In this document: positions 33,297-42,167 of the stretch, piece after piece
Position numbering within the stretch: position 1 is the stretch's first letter
How the letters are laid out: every line of letters starts with the position of its first letter
Origin: JARRPM01 sp963765545
Lineage (GTDB): Bacteria > Pseudomonadota > Gammaproteobacteria > Pseudomonadales > Halieaceae
Assembly: GCA_963765545.1 (NCBI GenBank)
Contig: CAVXWW010000009.1
Span: 682,001-746,000, forward strand
Reading direction: 5' to 3'
DNA length: 64,000 nt
Program-made: the position numbers and the translations under genes
Notes under the pieces: model-generated
What the model was told of the DNA's origin: nothing
What the model saw: the letters and a program-made list of their open reading frames with translations, nothing else
Databases searched by the model: none

Positions 33297-35108
33297 TCAT
33301 CTATCAGACTTGTAGAGCTTGCCTGACAGCGCTGTGCCCCAGACAGGGATGTCCTTGATCTTCGTGGGATCGACCTTGTAGGGATCCTCCTCGAGGATGG
33401 CAAAGTCGGCGAACTTGCCCGGTTCCAGGCTGCCCACCTTGTCTTCCATGCCGAGTATGTAGGCGGCATCTATCGTCACCGCGCGCAAGGCGCGATCAAC
33501 ACCGATGCGCTCGCCCGGCGCCATCACTGTCTTGCCGTCCTCCGCAAAGCGGTTAACGGCGGTCCACACGCCGAGAAGGGGCTCCATCGGCACCACGACC
33601 TGGGGGTAGTCCGAGTGAATCCCGAAAATGACCTCCTCCCGCTCCAGTGAGCCGAGTCGTGCGAAAGCCTCCGAGCGATCCGGCCCATAGGCGTGGTTGC
33701 TGTGCAGCTGGCTGCGGAAGTTGACAAAATAGACATTCACGCTGGCAAGGCCGCCGAGCGCTTTAAGGCGGCGCGCCTGCATCGGCGTGCTGATGGTGTA
33801 ATGCTCGATTGTGAAGCGGTGATCGAACCGGGGCTTCATCGCCTGCAGGTCCGCCAGCGGGCCCAGGCACGCATCGATCGCCCGGTCGCCGTTAGCGTGG
33901 CAGTGGATCTGAACGCCCGCCTCCCACCAGGGTGCCATGCGATCAGCCATCTGATCCCAGGGCACATCGTTAGGATGACCGTTGGAACCGTCGAGATAAC
34001 CCGGAAACCCGACCATCGTCGACATCAGGGGCAGCGATCCATCGGTGAGGAATTTGATGCCGTCCACAAACAGTTTGTCGCCATTACTCTCCGTCAGCTT
34101 CCGGTATGCCTCAACTGCGCCCTCACCGTACTTATGCTTGAGCACGCTTTCCATAGGTACCAGCCGCAGGCGAACTGAGAATGTTGGATCGTTGACCGCG
34201 GCCACCGAATCCTGCCATTCCTGCCTAAGATCGATGGCGCCGTAAGTCATTTCGGAGGTGGTGGTCACACCCGCTGCCCTGGCAACTTCTCCCATAAACT
34301 TTAGCCCCCCGGCGCCACCGAGTTCCATGACTTTGTCGAACACGGGGCCTAGCGCTGCCTGCACGGCCAACACTTCAATGAAAACACCGGTCAGGCCGCC
34401 ATCCGGGTTTTTCTCGACACCGTGAATATCCGTATCCGGGCCGAGGCCGGTTGTCTCGAGTATCTTGAGTGCGGGCGTGTTCAAGTAGGCGAAATGGGGC
34501 GCAAAGGAGATAATCCAGATCGGACGTGTCGTACTGATCTTGTCCAGAATCTCACGATTCAAGGTTCCGCCCTGCTGAGCTCGATCGTACCCGTAGGCGA
34601 TGATTGGTTTGCTTGGGTCAGTTTCTTCCCGGTCAATCTGGCGCAGGCGCTCGATAACCTCATCATAGGTTTTCAGCGAGGTATACACGCCGCCGGCCGG
34701 GTTGGGCGCATCAATCGGACCGATATAACTCAGCCCCAGGAAACCCGCCGAGATCCAGAAATGTGAGTGGGGCTCAATGAACCCCGGCATGACGATCATG
34801 TCCTTCAGACTTTCGTCTACCGTGTGCTCGTAACGCGACAGCCAGGGCTGCATCGACTCCAGGGTGCCGGTAGACAACACCTTGCCGTCCAGCACGGCAA
34901 TAGCCGTGGCCTCGGGCCGGCCGGGATCCATCGTGTGGATCTTCCTGGCCGTGTAGACCGTAATCGGCGCTCCTTCCCCTTTTAGTGCGCTTGCCCACGC
35001 AGGATGATCGGGAGAGGGCGCGGTGCTCGCACCCGCCGTTATCACTATCGCGCTTATACTCATTGCACCTACGAAGCGCGCGTAAAAACTTTTGCGCCAG
35101 TTCTTCAT
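33297..35108 (-). CDS. Exported YtcJ-type amidohydrolase
   Basis: 603 residues. Signal peptide (ARFVGAMSISAIVITAGAST), then a metal-dependent hydrolase of the YtcJ group: MPGFIEPHSHFW (HxH metal ligands), GYDRAQQGG, DGIKFLTDGSLP, HCHANGDRAID, HRFTIEHYTI, HSDYPQV and the C-terminal GSLEPGKFADFAILEEDP. Members hydrolyse amides or formyl groups in diverse compounds; the substrate here is unknown. GGGAG precedes the ATG at 35108. It is followed by the sarcosine-oxidase-like gene, so amine or amino acid catabolism is possible. Confidence 0.92.
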   Translation of the reverse strand: MKNWRKSFYARFVGAMSISAIVITAGASTAPSPDHPAWASALKGEGAPITVYTARKIHTMDPGRPEATAIAVLDGKVLSTGTLESMQPWLSRYEHTVDESLKDMIVMPGFIEPHSHFWISAGFLGLSYIGPIDAPNPAGGVYTSLKTYDEVIERLRQIDREETDPSKPIIAYGYDRAQQGGTLNREILDKISTTRPIWIISFAPHFAYLNTPALKILETTGLGPDTDIHGVEKNPDGGLTGVFIEVLAVQAALGPVFDKVMELGGAGGLKFMGEVARAAGVTTTSEMTYGAIDLRQEWQDSVAAVNDPTFSVRLRLVPMESVLKHKYGEGAVEAYRKLTESNGDKLFVDGIKFLTDGSLPLMSTMVGFPGYLDGSNGHPNDVPWDQMADRMAPWWEAGVQIHCHANGDRAIDACLGPLADLQAMKPRFDHRFTIEHYTISTPMQARRLKALGGLASVNVYFVNFRSQLHSNHAYGPDRSEAFARLGSLEREEVIFGIHSDYPQVVVPMEPLLGVWTAVNRFAEDGKTVMAPGERIGVDRALRAVTIDAAYILGMEDKVGSLEPGKFADFAILEEDPYKVDPTKIKDIPVWGTALSGKLYKSDR

Positions 35109-35122
35109 CTCGCTGCTCCCAT

Positions 35123-35398
35123 CTAGTCCGCACTCAATTTCGCGAAGGGGGGCGGGATGGTCCACTCGCCCTCGAGAATCTCCCGCCCCGGTTTATACGG
35201 CCGTATGGCGCTGTTCCGCCCGGAGATCACGGGGACGCAGTTCACCCAGCCGTCCTCGCAGCCGCCGAAACGAATCGTGATAAAGCCGCCCGTGCTCGCC
35301 TCCAGGTAACCGTTGGCATTATAGACGGTGATCGACCGGAAGGCGTCCTCCAGCGCAAGCATAGTCCGAATAAACGCTACCTTCCTCAAACTGAGCAA
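35123..35398 (-). pseudogene. DUF1214 domain C-terminal fragment
   Basis: The last 75 residues match the end of DUF1254/DUF1214 proteins: SITVYNANGYLEAS, FITIRFGGCEDGWVNCVPV and RPYKPGREILEGEWTIPPP. The N-terminal 300 or more residues are missing and an integrase-like repeat end (TATCGCCATGCACAG) marks the break near 35420. It ends 14 bases before the amidohydrolase start. Two complete relatives are at 52934-54442 and 54868-56286. Confidence 0.8.
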
Positions 35399-35658
35399 CC
35401 AACCTTACCTATCGCCATGCACAGTGAGCATATCTATCCAAATACTAATCCCGGTTACACCCGACGAACCTGGCGCACCCGACGCTAAATGATGCACCGC
35501 AAGGCCTTGTGGCTGGTGATCTGGCTTCGGGCTTCTGAATGACCCTTATCTGGCCGAGACGTGCCGTATGGGCCAACCGCTGGTGAATAGTAAATTTCAA
35601 CACAAAGCCTATTTGCGTGTGTCGCGATCACTCGGCCGACAACAAAATGTCATGTTCG
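35399..35658. repeat. Dispersed repeat, no gene
   Basis: Carries TATCGCCATGCACAG (end of the integrase-like family) and CCCGACGAACCTGGCGCACC with ATGCACCGCAAGGCC, which recurs at 31590 and, weakly, at 38215. Nothing coding. Confidence 0.5.
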
Positions 35659-36342
35659 TTACATCCAGCTAAGAGCGGAAGCGATTATCTTTGTTGCGTC
35701 TTCCTGTGCACACTCACCATGAGCGATCAGCAGCCGTTCAGCCTTCCAGCCCAATACCCTATTGCGTGCAGCGCGGGCTGGTAGCCGTCGGAGGAAACTG
35801 GCGCGCCACTCGCGAGGTGTGCTCCCATGTTCACCCACCAGGCCGTCGAGTTTCATCAACATCCCCTTCCATCCCGACATTCTCGATTTGGGGTGACGCT
35901 GGATAAGATCGCAGATAATTGCAGTCTGGGACGCACGGTGAAAGAATGCGACCTCCTCCATTGCGACTGAGCCGTGAAAGATAAGTTGGTCGATGTCAGC
36001 CTTCCATCCCGGGTCTGCTTTGTCACCGAGTTCAGCATGAAAGTGAAGGTCGGTTCTCTTCCGGGCGAGACCAGGTGGCGCATATAGGAGGGCACCCGGC
36101 CATTGGTCAACCCAATCGGAAAGGAACAGATGGTGGATTTTGTTCGGCGAAACAATGTAGCGCACCGGCCCGATGGCTTTCACTGCATTGACCAGTTCCT
36201 CTGTCAATGCTATCGGCGACCACACCCACGCACTGCCATCTGAGAGCCGTGCTATTGCCATGCGGGTCGGGTAGGGGAAACCAAAAAACGAGACGATTGG
36301 TCCTTCGGCTATGTAAAGAGACGGTCCGAATACTTGCAGCAT
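35659..36342 (-). CDS. DUF4336 family protein
   Basis: 227 residues. The start MLQVFGPSLYIAEGP and the conserved blocks YPTRMAIARLSDGSAWVWSP, GPVRYIVSPNKIHHLFLSDW and AVAMEEVAFFHRASQTAIICD-like sequence identify DUF4336. The family resembles a metallo-beta-lactamase-like fold and is uncharacterised; HH in NKIHHLFL is the best candidate metal site. The ATG at 36342 gives the usual family start. Isolated gene between repeat-rich stretches. Confidence 0.85.
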   Translation of the reverse strand: MLQVFGPSLYIAEGPIVSFFGFPYPTRMAIARLSDGSAWVWSPIALTEELVNAVKAIGPVRYIVSPNKIHHLFLSDWVDQWPGALLYAPPGLARKRTDLHFHAELGDKADPGWKADIDQLIFHGSVAMEEVAFFHRASQTAIICDLIQRHPKSRMSGWKGMLMKLDGLVGEHGSTPREWRASFLRRLPARAARNRVLGWKAERLLIAHGECAQEDATKIIASALSWM

Positions 36343-36841
36343 AAACACAATATAACAGAGCATAGGTATAATCGCAGTTGGAGCCGGTCTTGGCACCTTT
36401 CAGACATGCTGAGAGGGTTTCCAGGGCAGCCTGAATGGCGGCTTTCGGGTGGGAAGGAGACAAGATCGCCCGATCTGCTCTTTGGCGGCTAACGACGCGG
36501 AAGGGACATGGGCTGCCTGATGAAAATGAGCTACTCCAGCGCAAACGCTATGCCCGCTATCACCTGCGATCGCACCTCTTTCGCGCCATTTGCATACGGC
36601 CTCAAACCGAGAGAGATGAACCGGAGATTTGCACATACTCCATATTAGCGCACGGTTTGCGAGGTAATCGGGCAAGCACCCTAGTACTTCATTTTTTTCA
36701 TGAGGCGTAGCATTGTAGAAATTTCACAAAACTACGTTGGACTTATCCTTGAGTTGGTTTACTCTTTAATGCGTGATTTTTAGTGTTAGAGCGAATCGAC
36801 CAGCAGCATCGCGACAACAACCACCGCCGGGAGATAACCTA
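36343..36841. other. Gene-free stretch
   Basis: No gene is supported. The section 36400-36680 has overlapping open frames on both strands without recognisable motifs; it may be decayed transposase sequence. The 110 bases before 36842 are AT-rich and probably hold the promoter of the next gene. Confidence 0.35.
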
Positions 36842-37852
36842 ATGAAAAACCTGACTGTTTCGCTTTTACTCGCCTTTGTGGCCATCAACTGGTTAAGTGC
36901 TCCAGCCGCGTTAGCACAAGGTAAATACAAATGTGAAGAGACCTCCACACCTCTAATTTCGTTTGTCGAATTTCAGTCTCTGGACCTCGAACAGAGCCCA
37001 CAAACTCCACTAACGGTCAAAGCGAAGCTGAGCCTGCCGCCCGGAGAGGCAAAAATGCAAGGGAAGGCGAAAGGCAGGACTACCCGAAGTGAGGAAAACT
37101 GTTTCAATTCAAAACAGCCAGTTCCCGCCGTGGTGATTCTGCACGGTTCAGCGGGTGTGGACTTCCGCGGCGACTTTTACGCCAGGGCGCTTAACGCCGA
37201 GGGGATCGCCACGCTGGAGATCGACATGTGGGAGGCTCGTGGCGTGGCCACGGCTGCGGACCGTCCCCCACTGCCAATATTCACTTACCCCGATGCGTTC
37301 GCCGCTCTACGATACCTAACTTCGCGATCCGAAATCGACCCAGAGAATATCGGTGTACTGGGCTTTTCCTGGGGTGGTGTCATCACTATGGCAGCAGCGG
37401 AAGAACTTTACGCTGGGCAGTTTGGCGGCGGGCTCACGTTCGCGGCCCACGCAGCGCATTACCCTGTATGCTACGGCTACAATAATCCTTTTATTCCGCC
37501 GCTAAACCCACCCTCGGAGCGGGGAACTCAGTGGCTGAACCTTACAGGTGTACCAGTGTTGATTCAGATCGGTACGGAAGACGACTACGATAACGGTGCT
37601 GAGAACTGCATCTCGTTGAAAGATGACCTCCTTGACCCTGAAGACGCGCAGCAAGTCGAAGTGGTAGCTTATGAAGGCGCTTACCACGCCTGGGACCGGT
37701 TGCTGGTGCCCATTACCGTGCAGGATCCCTTTGCCGATGAGGGCAGTATTTTCATGACCGGGATGTTCCCGGAAGTGGAAATTATTCCCGACGTGGAACA
37801 GGCCTACGAATCTCGGGACAAGGTAGTCGAGTTCTTCCGCGAGGCTCTCTAG
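36842..37852 (+). CDS. Exported dienelactone-hydrolase-like protein
   Basis: 336 residues. Signal peptide (VSLLLAFVAINWLSAPAALAQ) after GGGAGATAACCTA. The alpha/beta hydrolase core shows VPAVVILHGSAGVD (oxyanion region), GVLGFSWGG with Ser instead of the Cys of true dienelactone hydrolase (about residue 180), IGTEDDYD (acid) and YEGAYHAWD (His near 280). Four or more Cys residues in the mature part suggest disulfides, fitting the periplasm. Likely a carboxylesterase; substrate unknown. Confidence 0.87.
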   Translation: MKNLTVSLLLAFVAINWLSAPAALAQGKYKCEETSTPLISFVEFQSLDLEQSPQTPLTVKAKLSLPPGEAKMQGKAKGRTTRSEENCFNSKQPVPAVVILHGSAGVDFRGDFYARALNAEGIATLEIDMWEARGVATAADRPPLPIFTYPDAFAALRYLTSRSEIDPENIGVLGFSWGGVITMAAAEELYAGQFGGGLTFAAHAAHYPVCYGYNNPFIPPLNPPSERGTQWLNLTGVPVLIQIGTEDDYDNGAENCISLKDDLLDPEDAQQVEVVAYEGAYHAWDRLLVPITVQDPFADEGSIFMTGMFPEVEIIPDVEQAYESRDKVVEFFREAL

Positions 37853-38339
37853 TTGGCCCTGGTGTTTTACCGCTTTTACAGGGGACCAGTAGTACGATTT
37901 AAGTAAAAGCAATTATCTCGCACAGTAGGCGATAGTGGACCAGCACAAGCAGGCAGGGCAGGGGGAAAACCTCGTTGAGCTAATCACTCAAACTGGCACA
38001 AACTTGCCGTTCGTGGGTCCAAAATTACCGCGAAATTCTGTCCGCTTTCGGGACCATGCCGAGACATCCATTTCTTCGATTTCCACAGGGTAATTGCATG
38101 TTCCAGACGAACCCTGCCATCCTGGCCGCTATAAGGAACCCCCTCAGATTTCACGCGCAAGCCTGTAGCCTCGCTTCAAAAAAGTATGGGCCCCAGGGGG
38201 GGGAAGAAACGCCGGATATACCCGTCGAACCTGACGACTCGACGCGACTATATGCGCTGTAAGTTTTTTACGGTTGTGATGGTCTGGCGACGGGTAGCTC
38301 TGAGTCTTTCCGTTCCCAGGGATACTTGCTGGTAAACTG
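37853..38339. other. Gene-free stretch with a dispersed repeat
   Basis: No gene is supported. ACCCGTCGAACCTGACGAC at about 38218-38236 is a weak copy of the repeat at 31590 and 35450. A run of nine G (38191-38200 region) is notable. Confidence 0.35.
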
Positions 38340-38720
38340 TCATGACCCTGCTACTTGTGAAAAGTTTGCTTCCACACCGGTTCCGCAGGGGTCGTGGCAG
38401 AAAACTTGAGAGATATTGTAATCGGGAATGTGATTAACTGAGTACTCGACTCCGAGCCGATCGAGACGCTCTGTATAGCCCTGCAGGTCATCTACTTCAA
38501 ATGCCACATGGTCAAGGTAATGGGGCTTTGCTGCGTGGTGATGTTTGTTACTCTCAATCAAGTGCAAGATCGGCTTGCCGTCACCGTATAACCAGAAACC
38601 GGGTATACCGAAATCCGGGCGTGGCCCTTCTTCGAGCAGCAGGGCTTCACAGTAGAAATCCCTGACTTTCTCCAATAGCGGCATAGGCGCGGCGATGTTG
38701 ATATGATCGATTCTCATCAT
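38340..38720 (-). CDS. VOC-superfamily (glyoxalase/dioxygenase-like) protein
   Basis: 126 residues, one VOC domain of two beta-alpha-beta-beta-beta units. RIDHINIAAPM starts the first (His as possible metal ligand), PHYLDHVAFEVDDLQGYTERL starts the second, and VFCHDPCGTGVEANF carries the terminal Glu. These three positions fit a His-His-Glu metal site. The ATG at 38720 has GGAAACCG upstream. The reaction cannot be deduced; the family covers glyoxalases, dioxygenases and resistance proteins. Confidence 0.85.
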   Translation of the reverse strand: MMRIDHINIAAPMPLLEKVRDFYCEALLLEEGPRPDFGIPGFWLYGDGKPILHLIESNKHHHAAKPHYLDHVAFEVDDLQGYTERLDRLGVEYSVNHIPDYNISQVFCHDPCGTGVEANFSQVAGS

Positions 38721-38829
38721 CGGTTTCCGAGTGAGGCTACTCAATCAGTATAGCCCAGTGGAAAAGCCCATTTATAGCCTGGCAGTGCAATTACCCACCG
38801 ACCATAGGTCAGCAGGTACAGGGCAAAAC

Positions 38830-39064
38830 CCCACCCATAGTCGGGCGCTCTAAGCGGCTATAAATCTATGAAAACTATAGAAAATGGTGGGCGCTCCATG
38901 CTGTTCAAGCTGCTGTTTACAATTTTTTCGACCTTGGCAGGCTTCTGGTCAGGGCGAAATATTATAGGAATCTCAGGACGGGTGCGTTCTCCGAATGGAG
39001 CAAGGCTGTTGCCTGAAGATGGGCACTGAATTTCTGTGATCTGTAGAAGTTAATTTGCCAATAC
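38830..39064 (+). mobile_element. IS6-type element relic (right part)
   Basis: Begins with a copy of CCCATAGTCGGGCGCTC. From about 38930 the 3' part of the transposase gene is recognisable (gacctTGGCAGGCttctggtcagg, then TGCGTTCTCCGAATGGAGCA and GTTGCCTGA) and ends at AAGTTAATTTGCCAATACC. No left end. Confidence 0.65.
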
Positions 39065-39221
39065 CTGCCGAACTGAAGAGAGCGCCCCCGGGATTAAGAT
39101 TTGACTGTTTATAAGGTGCCTCATCTTCCTGCAGATGGCCGGCGAATAATGCTTGATCTTCCGAGCAAATATTTGCGCTAGTGCTACTCTTGTAACACAC
39201 AAATTATTCGGAGAGATTTGG

Positions 39222-39983
39222 ATGACAAACGTAAACGGCGTATCGAGCATCGAGGGAACTGGTGATACTAAAGTGTTGGTGTTACATGGTTGGGGCATGG
39301 ACAGCTCGGTTTGGAACTGGTGCCGGCAGGACCTGAATCTTGACAGCTTTACCTACGCATTTTTCGATTTCCCGGGCTATGGAAGTCACAGGCCGCATGC
39401 GCCTGCAGATGGTATTGATGGTATGGCTCGGGCCGGTCTCCAGGCGGTCGATGAACTGGGCTGGACATCCTTCGCGGTGCTGGGGCACTCGATGGGTGGC
39501 GGCACTGCCATGCGGGTGGCTACCCTGGCCCCCGATCGGGTCACTGCGGTTTGTGCCCTGACACCTGTTTCTCCAGGGGGCACTCCCCTGGACGAGGACA
39601 CGTATAATTCTTTCCAGTCGGCTTATCCCGATTGTGGCCCTACGCTGCTGTCACTTGCGCCTTTCCTGACTGAGTCCCAATTGGAGAAACTGGTCTCCTT
39701 CTCGGGATCGACGCTCGACAAACAGGTCTGGGATGCCTACCTGGCCAACTGGACGGGTGCGCACTTCGCCGAGCAAATCGGTGATTTCAACGCTCCGACA
39801 ACCCTTGTTGTGGGCGATGGAGATCCCTTCGTTACCAATGAATACCTCGCCGCAACGCTTGCCGGGCTGTCCTCGGGTAGCATGATAAATATTGCAGGAG
39901 CGGGACATTATCCAATGGTCGAGCAGCCAGGCCAGACCGTGGCCATTATGGAAAAGGCGCTATCCGGCGCAAATCATTCATAG
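39222..39983 (+). CDS. Alpha/beta hydrolase (BioH-like)
   Basis: 253 residues with a BioH-like layout: VLVLHGWGMDSSVW near 18-31, nucleophile elbow GHSMGG near residue 90, acid in VVGDGDPFV and His in GAGHYPMVE near the C-terminus. BioH cleaves pimeloyl-ACP methyl ester, but no biotin genes are present, so a general carboxylesterase is equally likely. GGAGAG precedes the ATG at 39222. A decarboxylase-like gene follows after 19 bases on the same strand, so the two are probably one transcript. Confidence 0.87.
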   Translation: MTNVNGVSSIEGTGDTKVLVLHGWGMDSSVWNWCRQDLNLDSFTYAFFDFPGYGSHRPHAPADGIDGMARAGLQAVDELGWTSFAVLGHSMGGGTAMRVATLAPDRVTAVCALTPVSPGGTPLDEDTYNSFQSAYPDCGPTLLSLAPFLTESQLEKLVSFSGSTLDKQVWDAYLANWTGAHFAEQIGDFNAPTTLVVGDGDPFVTNEYLAATLAGLSSGSMINIAGAGHYPMVEQPGQTVAIMEKALSGANHS

Positions 39984-40002
39984 TCAGGGGTGATGCTTTA
40001 TT

Positions 40003-40779
40003 ATGAACAGTAATGACGATGCTGGTGTAAAAACTCGACCCGCAATTTGGTCGCCGCCAACACCCCAGTTGATCAAAGATGCGCGCATGATAATTATAGG
40101 TTACCGCGCAGATATGAATGCCCTTGAGGAGGTTCTGCCCCCGGGTCTGCAACCAAATCCCAGTGGCCTGGTGCAGATGAATATGTATGAAGTCGAGGGC
40201 GATCAAACCAGCGGTTTTGGACCCTTCTCGCTGACCTATCTCAGCGTCGAGGTTGCCGGTCACGACAGCTATGCGGCGGAGGGCGCCATGCCTATCCCCG
40301 GGCGTTATTTCGCCTATTACTGGAATAGTTCTGCGCGAGTCTGCGCCTATGTTCGTGAATCTATTGGTGTTCGCGCCATGCCCGGGGAGAGGCGGGCAGA
40401 ATCCGGGGACGGGAAGCTACAGTCTGTGCTCAACGTGGAAGGTCGTGACGTGATTCGTGTCGCTGCTTCGGTCAGTGATGAATCGGTTGGCACCCTCGGT
40501 GGTCACCTGAACTACTACTCGCATCGAGAATTTCTTCAACCGCAGGGTGGCACACCAGTGGTGAGTGAGTTACTGGAATTTCCGTTGCCTTTCGTGGCCG
40601 AGCTTTACGGCGCGGAGGTGGACGAGATCACCTTTGATTTTCCAGAGGGGCACCCGGCTGCGCGCCTGGCGCCCATTAGCCCGCTTGAAACACCGTCGGT
40701 AATGCATGCGGATGTCACGTTTACATATTCCATGGGTAGGAGGCTGCAAAACTATTTGCCAGCAGCCTTACTGGAATAG
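40003..40779 (+). CDS. Acetoacetate decarboxylase-like protein (ADC superfamily)
   Basis: 258 residues. The ADC fold is suggested by EEVLPPGLQPNPSGLVQMNM, GPFSLTYLSVEV and RYFAYYWNSSARVCAYVRESIG. True ADC forms a Schiff base with a Lys in the segment after this helix. Here that segment reads VRAMPGERRAESGD without Lys, so classical decarboxylase activity is doubtful. Members without the lysine include lactonases and cyclases of the ADC-like superfamily. It follows the hydrolase by 19 bases and an IS6 relic begins 8 bases after its stop. Confidence 0.78.
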   Translation: MNSNDDAGVKTRPAIWSPPTPQLIKDARMIIIGYRADMNALEEVLPPGLQPNPSGLVQMNMYEVEGDQTSGFGPFSLTYLSVEVAGHDSYAAEGAMPIPGRYFAYYWNSSARVCAYVRESIGVRAMPGERRAESGDGKLQSVLNVEGRDVIRVAASVSDESVGTLGGHLNYYSHREFLQPQGGTPVVSELLEFPLPFVAELYGAEVDEITFDFPEGHPAARLAPISPLETPSVMHADVTFTYSMGRRLQNYLPAALLE

Positions 40780-40787
40780 AGCCGGTG

Positions 40788-42143
40788 GGTATCGCCAAAT
40801 TAAGTCACCGAAATTGGTAGAATCGGCAGATGAATACGTATAAGCGTATATGGACACCTCCCGTTGGGCTCGAATTGCCTCAGCAACGCGAGTGACCTAT
40901 GCAGCAATTCGTGTGTACCGATGGTGGAGTACACCAACTCGAGGCAGCGCGACGATATTTCCGGCCTCTACTGACTCTACGCGCCGAGAATCAGGTGGAT
41001 CCTTACACAGAGACAAGTGCGTCCGGCTCGAGTGATAGTAATCCACATAGTCACGAAGAATCCGTCGCAAATGCCGTTCGTTGAAAACTATTACATGATC
41101 CAGGCATTCCCGGCGGATGGATCCGATCACGCGTTCAACATAAGGGTTCTGCCACGGTGATCTGGGTGCGCTGATCATCTCGTCGATGCCCAGGCTCTTG
41201 ATCCGTCGACGAAACCTTTCGCCGTAAATGGCATCCCGGTCGCGCATTAGATAGCGCGGGGCAGTATCAAACGGAAAAGCCTCGACCAGCTGTTGTGCAG
41301 TCCACCGGGCTGTCGGGTGTTCGGTGGCGCTGAGGTGCAGGACTTTCCGGCGCTCATGGCTTAGCACGATGAATACATAGAGCGCTCGAAACCTGGCAGT
41401 GGGGCGGCGGCCGGCGCTCCGGTGAAGAAGTCCATCGCCGCCAGGCAATCTGAGTGGTTGTCGAGAAATGTTCGCCAGGTTTGTGATGGTGGCTTCTTTG
41501 ACTGCAGCATGTATTTCGAGACTGTTGCCCGGGATACTTCAATCCCCAGCTTGAGCAGTTCTCCGTGGATTCGGGGCGCGCGGTAGCAGGTGCACCCCAG
41601 CCGATATTTGAAGCCTGCATTTTGCGAATCAGCTTGCGCAGAGCTATATCTGTAACGGGTCTTCCCGGCTTCTGGCCTCGGCTTTTCCAGCGCCAATACA
41701 GCCGAAAACCCTGACGATGCCAACGTACAACGGTATCCGGATGCAGTCCGTGCAGCAAAGTGCGCCAGCCATCAACATGGCGAGAAAAGAATATCCAAAA
41801 CAACTTGTCTGCGTGCCTGGCACGAGGCTGCTTCACTGACTGTCGGAGCATAGCTACCTGTTGCCTTAGCGCCAGGTTTTCAAGAGCCAGCTGACGCTGA
41901 GATTTGAACAGCGCGCCGAGAAACGTGAGTAAAAGCTGAAGAATGGACATGATGGCCATCCTTCATCGATCGCGGAAAATAGTCAATACATTCAACGCGA
42001 TCAAATATTCAGGACGGACAACCTGATTGGAGCACAACATTACCGTGATCTTAGGGTTAGTGCGTTCACCGAGTGGGGCAGGGTGGTTGCTTAAGACGCA
42101 TCGTCTGAACTTTGTCGAACCAGTCGAGTTAAGTTGTCAGTAC
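40788..42143. mobile_element. IS6-type element relic split by a second IS
   Basis: The left end (GTATCGCCAAATTAAGTCAC and ATGAATACGTATAAGCG) lies at 40788-40850. The right part (ACATTACCGTGATCTTAGGG, TGCGTTCACCGAGTGGGGCA, GTTGCTTAAGA and right end AGTTAAGTTGTCAGTACC) lies at 42020-42143. Between them sits a whole copy of an rve-type IS on the minus strand, so the second IS inserted into the first. Confidence 0.75.
40895..41990 (-). mobile_element. rve/DDE integrase-type IS, copy 1 (transposase with two frameshifts)
   Basis: The transposase starts at 41959 or 41950 (MAIMSILQLLL; LALENLALRQQVAMLRQS; LHPDTVVRWHRQGFRLYWRW). After SNIGWGAPA the frame shifts to YRAPRIHGELLKLGIEVSRA, and after MDFFTGAPAA it shifts again to FRALYVFIVLSHERRK. 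DDE residues are visible in MDFF, RDRDAIYG and ERVIGSIRRE. The first shift, near 41595, is also present in copy 2. Non-functional as it stands. Confidence 0.85.
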
Positions 42144-42167
42144 CTAAAGAGGGCCGGCCCGGGACAA

